Origin: an uncultured Magnetospirillum sp. | Lineage (GTDB): Bacteria; Pseudomonadota; Alphaproteobacteria; Rhodospirillales; Magnetospirillaceae | Reading direction: 5' to 3' | NCBI RefSeq assembly: GCF_903853455.1 | Contig: NZ_CAINTR010000211.1 | Location: forward strand, 1 to 64,000 | Length of the DNA: 64,000 nt | Part shown: in pieces, positions 21,051 to 29,832 of the stretch | Numbering within the stretch: the stretch's first letter is position 1 | Layout of the letters: each line of letters opens with the position of its first letter | Notes under the pieces: model-generated | What the model saw: only the letters and a program-made list of their open reading frames with translations | The model's database searches: none | Told to the model about the DNA's origin: nothing | Position numbers and translations under genes: made by a program

Positions 21051-21628
21051 GTTCGCACCCATCCCGCCGGCTCGATGCGGGTGATCAGGCAGTTGCGCGA
21101 CGGCATCTCGGGCAGCAGGTCCAGCGGCCAGCCCAGATGGACCAGCACCAGCGAGCGGATGACGTTGCCGTGTGCCACCACCAGGATGTCGCCGTCGCCG
21201 GCCAGCGGTAGGATCTCGGTCTCCAGGCAGGTGACGGCGCGTTCCAGGCAGTCGATCATGGATTCGCCGTTTTTCGGACGATATGCCACATCCAGGCAGA
21301 CTCGGCGGCGGAGGTCGCCTTCCGGCAGATGCTCCAGGCCGGGATCGTCGGCGCACTCGAATACTCCGAAATCGCGCTCGTTGAGGCCGCGCAGGCGGCG
21401 CGGCTGGCCATGCTGGACTCCGGCGGCGGCCAGCAGTCGGTCGGCGGTCTCGATGGCGCGCGACAGTTCCGAGGTGACGACGTGGGCGAAGCCATGTCCG
21501 GCGAAGGCGCGGCCGGCCTCGGTGGCCTGGGCGCGGCCCAGCTCGGTCAGGGGATGGTCGGTCATGCCGCTGAACATCCGGTCGGCGTTGCCCACCGATT
21601 GGCCGTGGCGAACCAGGAAAACGGTCAT
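21047..21628 (-). CDS. Histidine phosphatase superfamily (phosphoglycerate-mutase-like)
   Basis: 193 residues. The catalytic motif LVRHGQS is at the N-terminus, with the proton-donor Glu in the GLNERDFG/FE region and the second catalytic His in VVAHGNVIRS. The substrate is not evident; the sequence is closest in pattern to 2,3-bisphosphoglycerate-dependent mutase. Start ATG 21628 is in an ATGA overlap with the Nudix gene stop. It is last gene of the usp-nudix-phosphatase set. Confidence 0.88.
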   Translation of the reverse strand: MTVFLVRHGQSVGNADRMFSGMTDHPLTELGRAQATEAGRAFAGHGFAHVVTSELSRAIETADRLLAAAGVQHGQPRRLRGLNERDFGVFECADDPGLEHLPEGDLRRRVCLDVAYRPKNGESMIDCLERAVTCLETEILPLAGDGDILVVAHGNVIRSLVLVHLGWPLDLLPEMPSRNCLITRIEPAGWVRT

Positions 21629-22329
21629 GGCAGCAAGCCCCTCAGTTTGGCTTTGGCGTAGGCGGCGACGGCGTGGCCGTCCTCCATCCCGCCGTTCAGC
21701 AGCAAGGTCTCGAACTCGGCCGGGGTGACCCGGACGATGTCGCCGATTCCCTCGGACAGTTGCGGTCGGCCGATCTCCGTCAGCTCGGCATGGAACAGAT
21801 CGAGGCGGCCGTTGCACAGCGACGTGTCGCTGGCCGACCAGCCGAGATGGGTCATGCGGCTGACGGTGCCGCCGATCTCCTCGGCCACTTCGCAGTGGAC
21901 GGTGTCCTCCAGCGAGCGGCCGGGCTCGACCGAGCCGCGCGGAATCTCCAGCATCCAGCGCCGCATGGCGTGGCGATAGATGCGGATCAGGATGATGGTT
22001 TCCTGGAACACCGCCAGCACGCCAACGCCCTGGGGCAAGGTGTAGACCACCCGGTTGTGGAGGCCCAGCGAGCCGTCGGGAAAGCGGATGGCGTCGCGCA
22101 GCGCCAGGATGTAGGCATCCTCCGCCAGCACGCCGACGCTGGCCGAGGCCGGCGGCAGCCCCAGAGCCCGGTTGCGCCGGGCGATATGCCGCTGGGCGGC
22201 GGCGATGTCGGCCGCGTCCAGCAGGATCTGGATGCCGTCCGGGCCGGAGGTGAACAGGTCGGGCCGTTCCGCCACCAGTTCCCGGTAGCGGCGGAAATCG
22301 GCCCGGCGGGTCGAAGGACTCAATGGCAC
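21625..22329 (-). CDS. Nudix hydrolase-like protein with degenerate Nudix box
   Basis: About 234 residues. The Nudix box runs from GSVEPGRSLED to HCEVAEEIGG. The metal-binding EE pair is kept, but the first consensus Glu is Arg and the Arg before the Glu helix is Cys. The fold is therefore clear, while pyrophosphohydrolase activity is doubtful. It resembles NDP-sugar pyrophosphatase-like members in the LEIPRGSVEPG stretch. The start is ambiguous: GTG 22329 or TTG 22323, both overlapping the end of the usp gene. Confidence 0.8.
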   Translation of the reverse strand: MPLSPSTRRADFRRYRELVAERPDLFTSGPDGIQILLDAADIAAAQRHIARRNRALGLPPASASVGVLAEDAYILALRDAIRFPDGSLGLHNRVVYTLPQGVGVLAVFQETIILIRIYRHAMRRWMLEIPRGSVEPGRSLEDTVHCEVAEEIGGTVSRMTHLGWSASDTSLCNGRLDLFHAELTEIGRPQLSEGIGDIVRVTPAEFETLLLNGGMEDGHAVAAYAKAKLRGLLP

Positions 22330-23192
22330 ATCAGGACATAAAGCGGTGCATGGGAAATGACGTGGCGGGTGACGCCGCCCAGGATCAGCTGCCGCAGCCG
22401 GGAATGGGTGTAGGCCCCCATGACCAGCAGGTCGGCGCCGCATTGGGCGGTCTGGCGCAGCAGTTCCTCGCCAGCATGGGACGAACCGGCCTGCACCACG
22501 GTGGTGGTGGCGGTGACGCCGTTCCAGGCCAGGTAGGTCACCAGTTCGTCGGCGGGGGTGTCGATGGGGCGCCCGGCCTGCTCGGTCACCGACAGCACGG
22601 TCACGGCGGCGGCCTCGCGCAGCAGCGGCATGGCCCAGCCGACGGCGCGGGCGGCTTCGGCGCTGCCATTCCAGGCGATGGCGACGGAGCGGGCGAAGGT
22701 GGCGGGCGGTTCGGCCGGGCACAGCAGCAGCGGCTTGCCGCTGGCCATCAGGGCGGCGTTCAAGGTCATCATCGCCGGCATTTCGGCTTCGCCGCCGGGA
22801 TGGCCGAACACCAGCAGATCGGCGAGGCGGCCGCGCCAGGACACCATGTCGTCCTCGCGGCCGACCACGTCGATCCATTCGGCCGACAGGCCGTCGGACG
22901 GCGGCGCCGTCAGCAACGGGGTGCCGTGACGGGCACAGGCGGCGTCGAAGGCGGCGCGGGCGGCCTTGGCGCGCAGGTTGCCCTGGGTCTCGGCCATGCC
23001 GATCATTTCCTCGACCATGGCGCCCGACATGCCTTCGCCCACCAGCGGCACCGCCGTGGTGGGATCGATCCGGACGTGAAGGGCGGTGACATGGCTGGCG
23101 AAACTGCCGGCCAGTCGGAGCGCGATCTCTAACGGCACGGCGCCGGTTTCCGCATCGGGCACCGGAACCAGAATGGACTTAAAGGCGGACAT
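22320..23192 (-). CDS. Universal stress protein, tandem UspA domains
   Basis: 290 residues with two UspA-like halves (about 1-145 and 150-290). The C-terminal half keeps a nucleotide-loop-like LVMGAYTHSRLRQLILGG. The N-terminal half lacks a clear ATP loop. Start ATG 23192 (MSAFKSILVP) sits behind GGGAGG. Its end overlaps the Nudix gene. Role in stress survival is by family only. Confidence 0.9.
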   Translation of the reverse strand: MSAFKSILVPVPDAETGAVPLEIALRLAGSFASHVTALHVRIDPTTAVPLVGEGMSGAMVEEMIGMAETQGNLRAKAARAAFDAACARHGTPLLTAPPSDGLSAEWIDVVGREDDMVSWRGRLADLLVFGHPGGEAEMPAMMTLNAALMASGKPLLLCPAEPPATFARSVAIAWNGSAEAARAVGWAMPLLREAAAVTVLSVTEQAGRPIDTPADELVTYLAWNGVTATTTVVQAGSSHAGEELLRQTAQCGADLLVMGAYTHSRLRQLILGGVTRHVISHAPLYVLMCH

Positions 23193-23304
23193 GACGGCCT
23201 CCCCACGGGAATTCAAGCCTCATTATGCGCCTGAACCGCCGGCTTGGAAATCCGTCACCGTCATGTCTCCTGGGCAATCCTTCGGATACGCCGGAGATGC
23301 GACG

Positions 23305-24567
23305 TCAGGGCCGCAGCCGGGCCGCGATCTTGTCGAAGCTTTCCACCTTGGCCAGGGGGCCGATGGCGGCGACGGTGGGAACACCGGCGAACAGGCGCCG
23401 CGCCACGCGGGCGCAATCCTCGGCGGTGATGGCCTCGACCTTGGCGACCACTTCCGCCACCGGCAGCGGCCGGCCGTAGACCACCACCTGGCGGGCCAGT
23501 TGCTCGCAGCGGGACGTGGTGCTTTCCAGGCTCATCAGGATGGAGGCCTTGAGCTGGGCGCGGGCGCGCTGGACCTCGGCCTCGCGCACGCCGCCGCCGA
23601 CCTTGACGATCTCGTCGCACATCACCGGGATCAACTCGGCGACCTCGTCCTCGCCGGTGCCGGCATAGACCCCGAACAACCCGCCGTCGGCGTAGGATGA
23701 GGCGAAGGAATAGATGGAATAGACCAGGCCGCGCTTCTCGCGCACCTCCTGGAACAGGCGGGACGACATGCCGCCGCCCAGCAGGGTCGACAGCACCGAG
23801 GCGGTGTAATAGTCGGGATCGTCATAGGCGATGCCGTCGAAGCCCACCACCACATGGACCTGCTCCAGGTCGCGGTCCTCGCGGTAGTCGCCGCCCTTGT
23901 ACAGGGCTGTCTCGGTCACCGCCTTCATAGGCGGCGGCAGTTCGGCGAAGGCCTTCTCCGCCGCCTCGACCAACTGGTCGTGGTCGATGCGGCCCGAGGC
24001 CGACAGCACCATGCGCGGCGCCGAATAGTGCCCGCGCATGTAGTCCAGCACGGTGGCGCGGCTCATGGAGCGGACCAGGTCCTCGGTGCCCAAAACCGCG
24101 CGGCCCAGCGGCTGGTCGGGATAGGCGGTGGACTGGAAGTGGTCGAAGATGATGTCGTCGGGGGTGTCGATGGCCTGGTTGATCTCTTGGACCACCACCG
24201 CCTGCTCGCGCGCCAACTCCTCGGAATCCAGGGTGGAGTGCTGCAGGATGTCGGCAATGATGTCCAGCGCCAGACCGGAATCTTCCTTCAGCACCTTGGC
24301 GTAATAGGCGGTGTGGTCGCGGGCGGTGTAGGCGTTGAGATGGCCGCCGCAGGCGTCCATTTCCTCGGCGATGTCCTGGGCCGAGCGGCGCTCGGTGCCC
24401 TTGAACGCCATGTGTTCCAGCAGATGGGAGACACCGTTGACGGCGGCCGGTTCGTGGCGGGTGCCGGCATCGACCCAGACCCCCAGCGAGGCGGTTTCGA
24501 CGGTGTCCATGGGGTCGGTGACGACCTTCAGGCCGGAGGCAAGGGTGGTCTCTCTGATGGTGGTCAT
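23305..24567 (-). CDS. M16 family zinc metallopeptidase (processing-peptidase-like)
   Basis: 420 residues, inverzincin type. The zinc motif HLLEH is at 48-52, with the distal Glu in the ELAREQAVVVQEIN stretch. The usual R/Y motif appears as GLVYSIYSF near 300. Length fits the single-chain bacterial relatives of mitochondrial processing peptidase. It is cytoplasmic as no signal peptide is seen. Its ATG overlaps the thrC stop (ATGA), the standard thrC-M16 pairing in alphaproteobacteria. Confidence 0.93.
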   Translation of the reverse strand: MTTIRETTLASGLKVVTDPMDTVETASLGVWVDAGTRHEPAAVNGVSHLLEHMAFKGTERRSAQDIAEEMDACGGHLNAYTARDHTAYYAKVLKEDSGLALDIIADILQHSTLDSEELAREQAVVVQEINQAIDTPDDIIFDHFQSTAYPDQPLGRAVLGTEDLVRSMSRATVLDYMRGHYSAPRMVLSASGRIDHDQLVEAAEKAFAELPPPMKAVTETALYKGGDYREDRDLEQVHVVVGFDGIAYDDPDYYTASVLSTLLGGGMSSRLFQEVREKRGLVYSIYSFASSYADGGLFGVYAGTGEDEVAELIPVMCDEIVKVGGGVREAEVQRARAQLKASILMSLESTTSRCEQLARQVVVYGRPLPVAEVVAKVEAITAEDCARVARRLFAGVPTVAAIGPLAKVESFDKIAARLRP

Positions 24568-25967
24568 ACACTTTTCCGGTTGGTGAAGGCGCGAACATAG
24601 GATTTCAGCGCCTCGGCGTCGTTGCCCATGCGGTCCTTGCGCTCGGGGCGCTCGAACAGGTCGGCCATGTGGGGCGGCAGGCTGGGGCGAATGCCGGTGG
24701 CCTTCTCGACCGCGTCGGGGAATTTGGCGGGATGGGCGGTGGCCAGCGCCACCACCGTGGTGTTCTTGGAGGAATGGCTCTTGAGCCCGGCGCCGACGCC
24801 GATGGCCGAATGGGGGTCCAGGGTCTCGCCGGTGCTGCGCTTCAAGGCCCGCATGGTGGCCAGCGTCGCCTCGTCGTCGAAGCGGTAGGCCTCGAACACC
24901 TGACGCATGGCGGTCCACGCCCCCTGGGGCATGACCATGGCGCCGTGGGCGCGGAACTCGCCCATCAGGGCGTCCACGGCGGCGCCGTCACGGTCGAGGG
25001 CCAGATACATCAGCCGTTCGAAATTGCTGGAAACCTGAATGTCCATGCTGGGAGACAAGGTGGGGACGACGCCGTCGGTCTTCATCACCCCGCCCTCGAA
25101 AAAGCGGGTCAGGATGTCGTTGGTGTTGGAGCCGACGATCAGCTTGTCGATGGGCAGCCCCATCAGCTTGGCGGCATAGCCGGCGAAGACGTTGCCGAAA
25201 TTGCCGGTGGGCACCGCGAAGCTCATGGGCACGTCGGGGGCACCCAGCGCCACCCCGGCGGCGAAGTAATAGACGATCTGGGCCATGACGCGGGCCCAGT
25301 TGATGGAGTTGACCGCCGACAGGTTGACCTCGTCGCGGAAAGCCCCGTCGTTGAACAGCGCCTTCACCAGGTCCTGGCAGTCGTCGAAGGTCCCGTCCAC
25401 CGCCACGTTGCGCACATTGTCCGACAGCACCGTGGTCATCTGGCGGCGCTGGACGTCGGACACCCGGCCGTGGGGATGCAGGATGACGATGTCGATGGCG
25501 GCGCGGTCGCGGCAGGCCTCGATGGCGGCCGAGCCGGTGTCGCCCGAGGTGGCGCCGACGATGGTGACCCGCTGGTTCTTCTTCCTCAGCACATGGTCGA
25601 ACAAATGGCCGACCAGTTGCAGGGCGTAGTCCTTGAAGGCCAGCGTCGGGCCGTGGAACAGCTCCATGACCCACTGGTTGTGGCCGATTTGGCGCAGCGG
25701 CGCCACCGCCGGATGGGTGAAGCCGGCATAGGATTCGGTACAGAGTTTGGCCAGTTCGGCGTCGCTGAGACAGCCTTCGACGAAGGGGCGCATGACGCGG
25801 GCCGCCAACTCGCCGTAGGACAGGCCGCGCATGGACCGGATCTCGGCGGCCGAGAAGCTGGGCCAGCTCTCCGGCAGATACAGGCCGCCGTCGCGGGCCA
25901 GACCGGCCAGCAGGACGTCATCGAAATCGAGGACCGGCGCTTTTCCGCGCGTGCTCACGTATTTCAA
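24564..25967 (-). CDS. thrC: Threonine synthase
   Basis: PLP enzyme converting O-phosphohomoserine to threonine. It has 467 residues, the long (class II) form. The N-terminal MKYVSTRG and GGLYLPE motifs are typical. The PLP Lys is K112 in LAFKDYAL, and the phosphate-binding and substrate region GATSGDTGSAA follows. It is first gene of the pair with the M16 peptidase. Confidence 0.97.
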   Translation of the reverse strand: MKYVSTRGKAPVLDFDDVLLAGLARDGGLYLPESWPSFSAAEIRSMRGLSYGELAARVMRPFVEGCLSDAELAKLCTESYAGFTHPAVAPLRQIGHNQWVMELFHGPTLAFKDYALQLVGHLFDHVLRKKNQRVTIVGATSGDTGSAAIEACRDRAAIDIVILHPHGRVSDVQRRQMTTVLSDNVRNVAVDGTFDDCQDLVKALFNDGAFRDEVNLSAVNSINWARVMAQIVYYFAAGVALGAPDVPMSFAVPTGNFGNVFAGYAAKLMGLPIDKLIVGSNTNDILTRFFEGGVMKTDGVVPTLSPSMDIQVSSNFERLMYLALDRDGAAVDALMGEFRAHGAMVMPQGAWTAMRQVFEAYRFDDEATLATMRALKRSTGETLDPHSAIGVGAGLKSHSSKNTTVVALATAHPAKFPDAVEKATGIRPSLPPHMADLFERPERKDRMGNDAEALKSYVRAFTNRKSV

Positions 25968-26042
25968 GGCAAGGGCTCTCCGGCCAACATCGCAAGGTCG
26001 GCTACACTAGCGACGGATGGCCGGAGGAGCAAGGGCGAGAGG

Positions 26043-26351
26043 CTATTTCTTGCCGGTCTTGGCCGGGGTCTTGGCCGGGGGAGGGGCGACGTCGTCGCTC
26101 AGCGACTGCCACAGGCGGGTGATGATCTCGGTATTCTGCTGCAGCACCGCCTGAAGGATGGCGGGCTGGACCGACATGAACGCCTGGGGGTCGCGGATGG
26201 CCGCCAGTTGCTGGAAGGCCTTGGAATTGTTTTCGGCGATCTCGCGGGCGGCGTCGAAGTTGGCGCGCTGGAAATCGGCGAGCTTGGTGAGCAGGGAGGC
26301 GGGATTTGCGGTGAACTGCTCGAAGAACTTGGGGTCGAATGACGGGAACAT
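26043..26351 (-). CDS. Phasin-like small protein
   Basis: 102 residues, all helical. MFPSFDPKFFEQF is followed by the heptad-like stretch ADFQRANFDAAREIAENNSKAFQQLAA, which matches phasin-family proteins that coat polyhydroxyalkanoate granules. The tail is Lys/Pro/Ala-rich (PPPAKTPAKTGKK), as in granule proteins that also touch DNA. RBS is good (AGGAGG before ATG 26351). It sits alone between thrC and the STAS gene. Confidence 0.75.
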   Translation of the reverse strand: MFPSFDPKFFEQFTANPASLLTKLADFQRANFDAAREIAENNSKAFQQLAAIRDPQAFMSVQPAILQAVLQQNTEIITRLWQSLSDDVAPPPAKTPAKTGKK

Positions 26352-26419
26352 GTCAGCCTCCTATTCGTGCTCCATCCGTCTGGAACCTTGGCACGCTTTG
26401 GCCAAAGCCGCAATGTCCC

Positions 26420-26725
26420 TTACCCGTCCATGGCCATGGACGCCATCGCCCTCGGCTCGGCCAGGGCGGCGCTGAACTCGGGAGCAAGGTTGCGCAGTTC
26501 GATGGTGGTTCCGTAGTGGTGCGCCTGGAGACGCAGGACACCCAGCAACGCCCGGATCGAGGAGGTTATCCGCGACAGGCCGGTGAAGTCGAAGACCACG
26601 GCGGGGTCACGCCGGCCCAATGCCAACTCGAAGCCGTTCTCGATCTCGTCGAAGTCGCGGTCGTCCAGGTCGCCCACCAGGTGGATGGTGGTTCTGCCGC
26701 TCTCATGCGCTACGGTGCAGGCCAT
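26420..26725 (-). CDS. STAS-domain protein (anti-sigma-factor-antagonist-like)
   Basis: 101 residues forming a single STAS domain. VVFDFTGLSRITSSIRALLGVL matches the strand-turn-helix holding the phosphorylatable Ser of SpoIIAA/RsbV-like proteins (Ser-Ser after IT). No kinase or sigma factor is adjacent; a partner-switching role is inference. It is followed by the phasin-like gene on the same strand after a 68-bp gap. Upstream is an A/T-richer stretch. Confidence 0.8.
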   Translation of the reverse strand: MACTVAHESGRTTIHLVGDLDDRDFDEIENGFELALGRRDPAVVFDFTGLSRITSSIRALLGVLRLQAHHYGTTIELRNLAPEFSAALAEPRAMASMAMDG

Positions 26726-26886
26726 GATTCTGATGCCAATTCGTCATTCTGTCCTATCCGAATGGTATAAGCGCCCTGTTGCCGGAATATGTTTCGAGCG
26801 TGAATGGGTTAATACCAAAGTATGATGAAATTGTGAATGGGGGCGTTTTGACGGCGACCTTTCCCTATCCAGGGGAAAAACACCAA

Positions 26887-26914
26887 AAGCCAGCCTCCTC
26901 GCGGGGGCTGGCTT
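26887..26914 (-). terminator. Intrinsic terminator after the small gene at 26.9-27.2 kb
   Basis: A 12-bp stem AAGCCAGCCTCC (26887-26898), loop TCGC, pairs with 26903-26914 with one G-T pair. On the minus strand TTTTGGTGTTTTT follows. It separates the SulP group from the STAS gene. Confidence 0.8.
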
Positions 26915-26935
26915 GGTCTGGTCGCGGACAGGATC

Positions 26936-27181
26936 TTATTTGGTGGCGGGGGCGCCCGGCTCGTTGCGCTTGAGCACGCCGGCCTCGACCAGTTTGTTGA
27001 CCAGGTCGCCCATGGTGTTCAGCGAGTGCAGGAATCCATCCACCGGCATGGCGATGCGTTGCCGGACTTCCATCTTGCCCTGGCCGGATTCGGACGGCTC
27101 CAGCGACACCAGTTCGATGCGGACCACGCCGCTGACGAAATCGACCCGTCCCACACCATCGGCGAAAACCTCGGCAACCAT
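26936..27181 (-). CDS. Small conserved-looking protein, 81 residues, unknown
   Basis: Start ATG 27181 (MVAEVFADGVG) has a GGGGAAG site. The sequence is a beta-rich N-terminal half with DFVSGVVRIELVSLE, followed by a helix (PVDGFLHSLNTMGDLVNKLVEAG). The pattern recalls small DUF3467-type proteins but I cannot assign it. It lies 96 bp downstream of the SulP transporter gene on the same strand and has its own terminator, so it may be the last gene of that transcript. Confidence 0.65.
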   Translation of the reverse strand: MVAEVFADGVGRVDFVSGVVRIELVSLEPSESGQGKMEVRQRIAMPVDGFLHSLNTMGDLVNKLVEAGVLKRNEPGAPATK

Positions 27182-27277
27182 ATTGCTTCCCCATTCTCTA
27201 CGAGACGCCCCCATGAGCGTCGGATCCGTTGGCCGATGGTGGGCCAAGCGGCGGCGGTGGTCAATCGGTGAACAACC

Positions 27278-29485
27278 CTAATCCGTCAGCGCCTTGATCA
27301 TCTGGTCGGCATTGCGCAGCCGCTCGGCCAGTTGGCGGGCCATCAGGCGGTGGAAGGCCGCCGCCACTTCGGGGGCTTCCTTCTCCATGCGGACCAAGGC
27401 GTGGGCGGTCAGGCGGTAGACGGTGCAGGGCTCGTCCGCCACCACCGAGGCCGAACGCCGTTCGTTGAGGTAAAGTCCCATCTCGCCGACCACGGTGCCG
27501 GCCTGCATGGTCCGCAGCCGGATGCTCTGGCCGTGATCGCCGGTCAGCCGGACCGTGACCTGACCGGACTCCAGGATCAGCAGGTCGTTGGCGGCGCTGC
27601 CCTGTTCCAGCAGCACGGCGCCGGCGGGCACGGTGACCACCTCCACATAGGACATCAGCCGCGCCACCAGCAGCGGCTCTTCCAGGTCCGCGGTCAGGTC
27701 GGCCACCAGCGAGCGCGGCCGGCCGGTAATTTCGTGTTCGAGCCGGTGGAGCAGGCGGTTCTCCGACCATTCCAGGGCATGGTCGAGATCGGCCGCTTCG
27801 CGCCAGGTGGCGCCCTCGGTCCCGACGAAGCCGGCGCGGTCGAGTACCCGGGTGACGTCCTCGTTCTGACCGGCGAACACCAGCGACAGGGCGCGTTTCT
27901 CGGCGAACTGCCGCAGCTTGACGAAGCTCATGGCCGCCGAGGTGTCGATGCCGGCGACCCGGCGGAAGTCGAACACCACCACCTCGACCGGATCGCTGGC
28001 GGTCTCGGAGCAACGGCCGACCACCCGCGTCAGCAGCTTGTTGGCGGTGCCGAAGAACATGAAGCCCTGGAGGCTGAACACCAGGATACGGTGGCCGTGG
28101 TCGCGCAGCAGCTTGGCCTCGTCGTGGGAGCGGTCGACGTTGCTGGCCAGATCGGTGCCGGTCAGTTCGTGCTTGGCGATGGCCACCCGGCTGTAATTGA
28201 CCACGAACAGCACCACGCAGGCGACGATGCCCACGGCGGCGCCCTGGAGGTAGCCGAAGGTGCCGACCACGGCGACGATCATGAAGACGATGGCGTAGTC
28301 GGCGGCCGGCATGTGGTGGCGGCCTTCCACCAGCCATTCCACCAGGAAACCGATGCCGACGAACATCAGCAGGCCGCCCAGGACCGCCTTGGGAAACAGC
28401 GCCAGCGGTTCGGTGCCGATCACCAGCATGGCGAGGCAGACCAGCGCCGACACCACGCCGACGATGCGTGAACGCACTCCCATCTTCAGCACCAGGCTGG
28501 ACAGTCCCAGGGTGTGGAAACCGATGATGCCGCCGCCCAGCCCCGAGGCCAGATTGGCCATGCCGGCGATCTTGAGCTCGCGGTTGAGGTCCATGTCCTG
28601 GTTGGCGGCGACCTCGATGCCGCTGGAATTGAGCAGGACGCCGATGGCGCTGATCAGCAGGATGGTGGCCACCGACCCGGCCTGTTCGGCGATGATCGCC
28701 CAGTCGGCGTCCAGCAGCCGCAGCACCGCGTCGGGCCGCCAGCCGGCCTGGGGCAGGTGCCCCAGCAGCAATCCGCCGGCCTCCAGCGTCGTGGTGGTCT
28801 GCCCCAGCGCCAAGGCGACAAGGTAAAAGGCGGCGATGCCGCCGGCCAGCATCACCGGCAGGGCCGCCACATGCTTCCAGCGCCGCATCCCCACCAGCAA
28901 CACCAGGGCGAACACCAGGCCGGGCAGCCACTTCACCGCCTCGTCGGCGGCGAACAGGTGGTCCACCGTCATCAGGGTGGGGGCGTGGCCGGTCATGACC
29001 TTGATGGCGCCCTTGACCAGCAGCCAGCCGGTGCCGGCCAGGAAGCCGCCGATCACCGGATAGGGGATGAAGCGGATGAAGCCGCCCAGCCGGTAATAGC
29101 CCAGGCCGAACAGCAGCAGGCCGGTCAGGCCGGTGGCCAGCATCAAGGCCGAGGCAACGGTGGCGAACAGCAGTTCGGGATCGGTGCCGGCCGGCATGTC
29201 GGCCACGATCAGCGACGCCATCAAGGCCAGGATGGGGGAAATCTTGTCCTGGGGAAAGGCGATGGTCCCCGGATAGGAACTGAACAGCGCCACCAGCAGA
29301 CCCACCACCACGGCGGTGAACAGCACCATGCCGATGGCGGTTCCCACATGGCCGGACAGTTCGCCGGAAAAGATCAGAACCGCGAAGGACAGCGACAGGA
29401 TCACCACCACCAGTCCGGTGACGGCCCCGGCCACCAATGCCGGGATCAAGGTTTGTGGAGCCAGATGCTTGGACGCCGCCGTCAT
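27278..29485 (-). CDS. SulP-family anion transporter with STAS and cyclic-nucleotide-binding domains
   Basis: 735 residues. Residues 1-420 carry about 10-12 membrane helices with SulP signatures (PVIGGFLAGTGWLLVKG, ANQDMDLNRELKIAGMANLASGLGGG). A STAS domain follows (about 450-560, VVVFDFRRVAGIDTSAAMS). The C-terminus is a cNMP-binding domain (about 600-725) with GEMGLYLNERRSASV, the phosphate-binding cassette. The anion could be sulfate, bicarbonate or a dicarboxylate. The cNMP domain suggests direct control by cAMP or a similar ligand. Confidence 0.9.
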   Translation of the reverse strand: MTAASKHLAPQTLIPALVAGAVTGLVVVILSLSFAVLIFSGELSGHVGTAIGMVLFTAVVVGLLVALFSSYPGTIAFPQDKISPILALMASLIVADMPAGTDPELLFATVASALMLATGLTGLLLFGLGYYRLGGFIRFIPYPVIGGFLAGTGWLLVKGAIKVMTGHAPTLMTVDHLFAADEAVKWLPGLVFALVLLVGMRRWKHVAALPVMLAGGIAAFYLVALALGQTTTTLEAGGLLLGHLPQAGWRPDAVLRLLDADWAIIAEQAGSVATILLISAIGVLLNSSGIEVAANQDMDLNRELKIAGMANLASGLGGGIIGFHTLGLSSLVLKMGVRSRIVGVVSALVCLAMLVIGTEPLALFPKAVLGGLLMFVGIGFLVEWLVEGRHHMPAADYAIVFMIVAVVGTFGYLQGAAVGIVACVVLFVVNYSRVAIAKHELTGTDLASNVDRSHDEAKLLRDHGHRILVFSLQGFMFFGTANKLLTRVVGRCSETASDPVEVVVFDFRRVAGIDTSAAMSFVKLRQFAEKRALSLVFAGQNEDVTRVLDRAGFVGTEGATWREAADLDHALEWSENRLLHRLEHEITGRPRSLVADLTADLEEPLLVARLMSYVEVVTVPAGAVLLEQGSAANDLLILESGQVTVRLTGDHGQSIRLRTMQAGTVVGEMGLYLNERRSASVVADEPCTVYRLTAHALVRMEKEAPEVAAAFHRLMARQLAERLRNADQMIKALTD

Positions 29486-29628
29486 CGTCTTATCCCCCCG
29501 CCGGAATTCCCAACGGAGATGGTAGTCCTATTCGCGGGCGATGTTAATCCGCGTTACGGTTTCATACCGATATCGGTCCGGGAAGGTGCGTATGGGGGCT
29601 GTCGTCTCTCGGAACGGCGACGCGGCGA

Positions 29629-29832
29629 TCAGGACATTTGAGCGTGGAGGAGCAGCGCCGCCAGGGCCAGAACGACTCCGACCGCCAGGACGATCAGTCG
29701 CTGGCGGCCGGCGGCCGGATGAAGGTTGTCGTTGGCGGGCGACGGAAGCCGTCGGGACGACACCACGCGGCGCCGTCCCTCGGGTTGACGATTTTTCCCG
29801 CCGGTCCTAGCCACGCTTGTCGAGCGGGACAT
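29629..29832 (-). CDS. Small putative tail-anchored membrane protein
   Basis: 67 residues from ATG 29832. It is basic and Arg/Ser-rich, has a PANDN motif, then one C-terminal membrane helix ([20 protein letters not shown]). The start lies inside the 3' end of gltA, 25 nt before its stop, with no clear RBS. The single hydrophobic helix ending the frame argues for a real protein, but conservation was not checked. Confidence 0.4.
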   Translation of the reverse strand: MSRSTSVARTGGKNRQPEGRRRVVSSRRLPSPANDNLHPAAGRQRLIVLAVGVVLALAALLLHAQMS

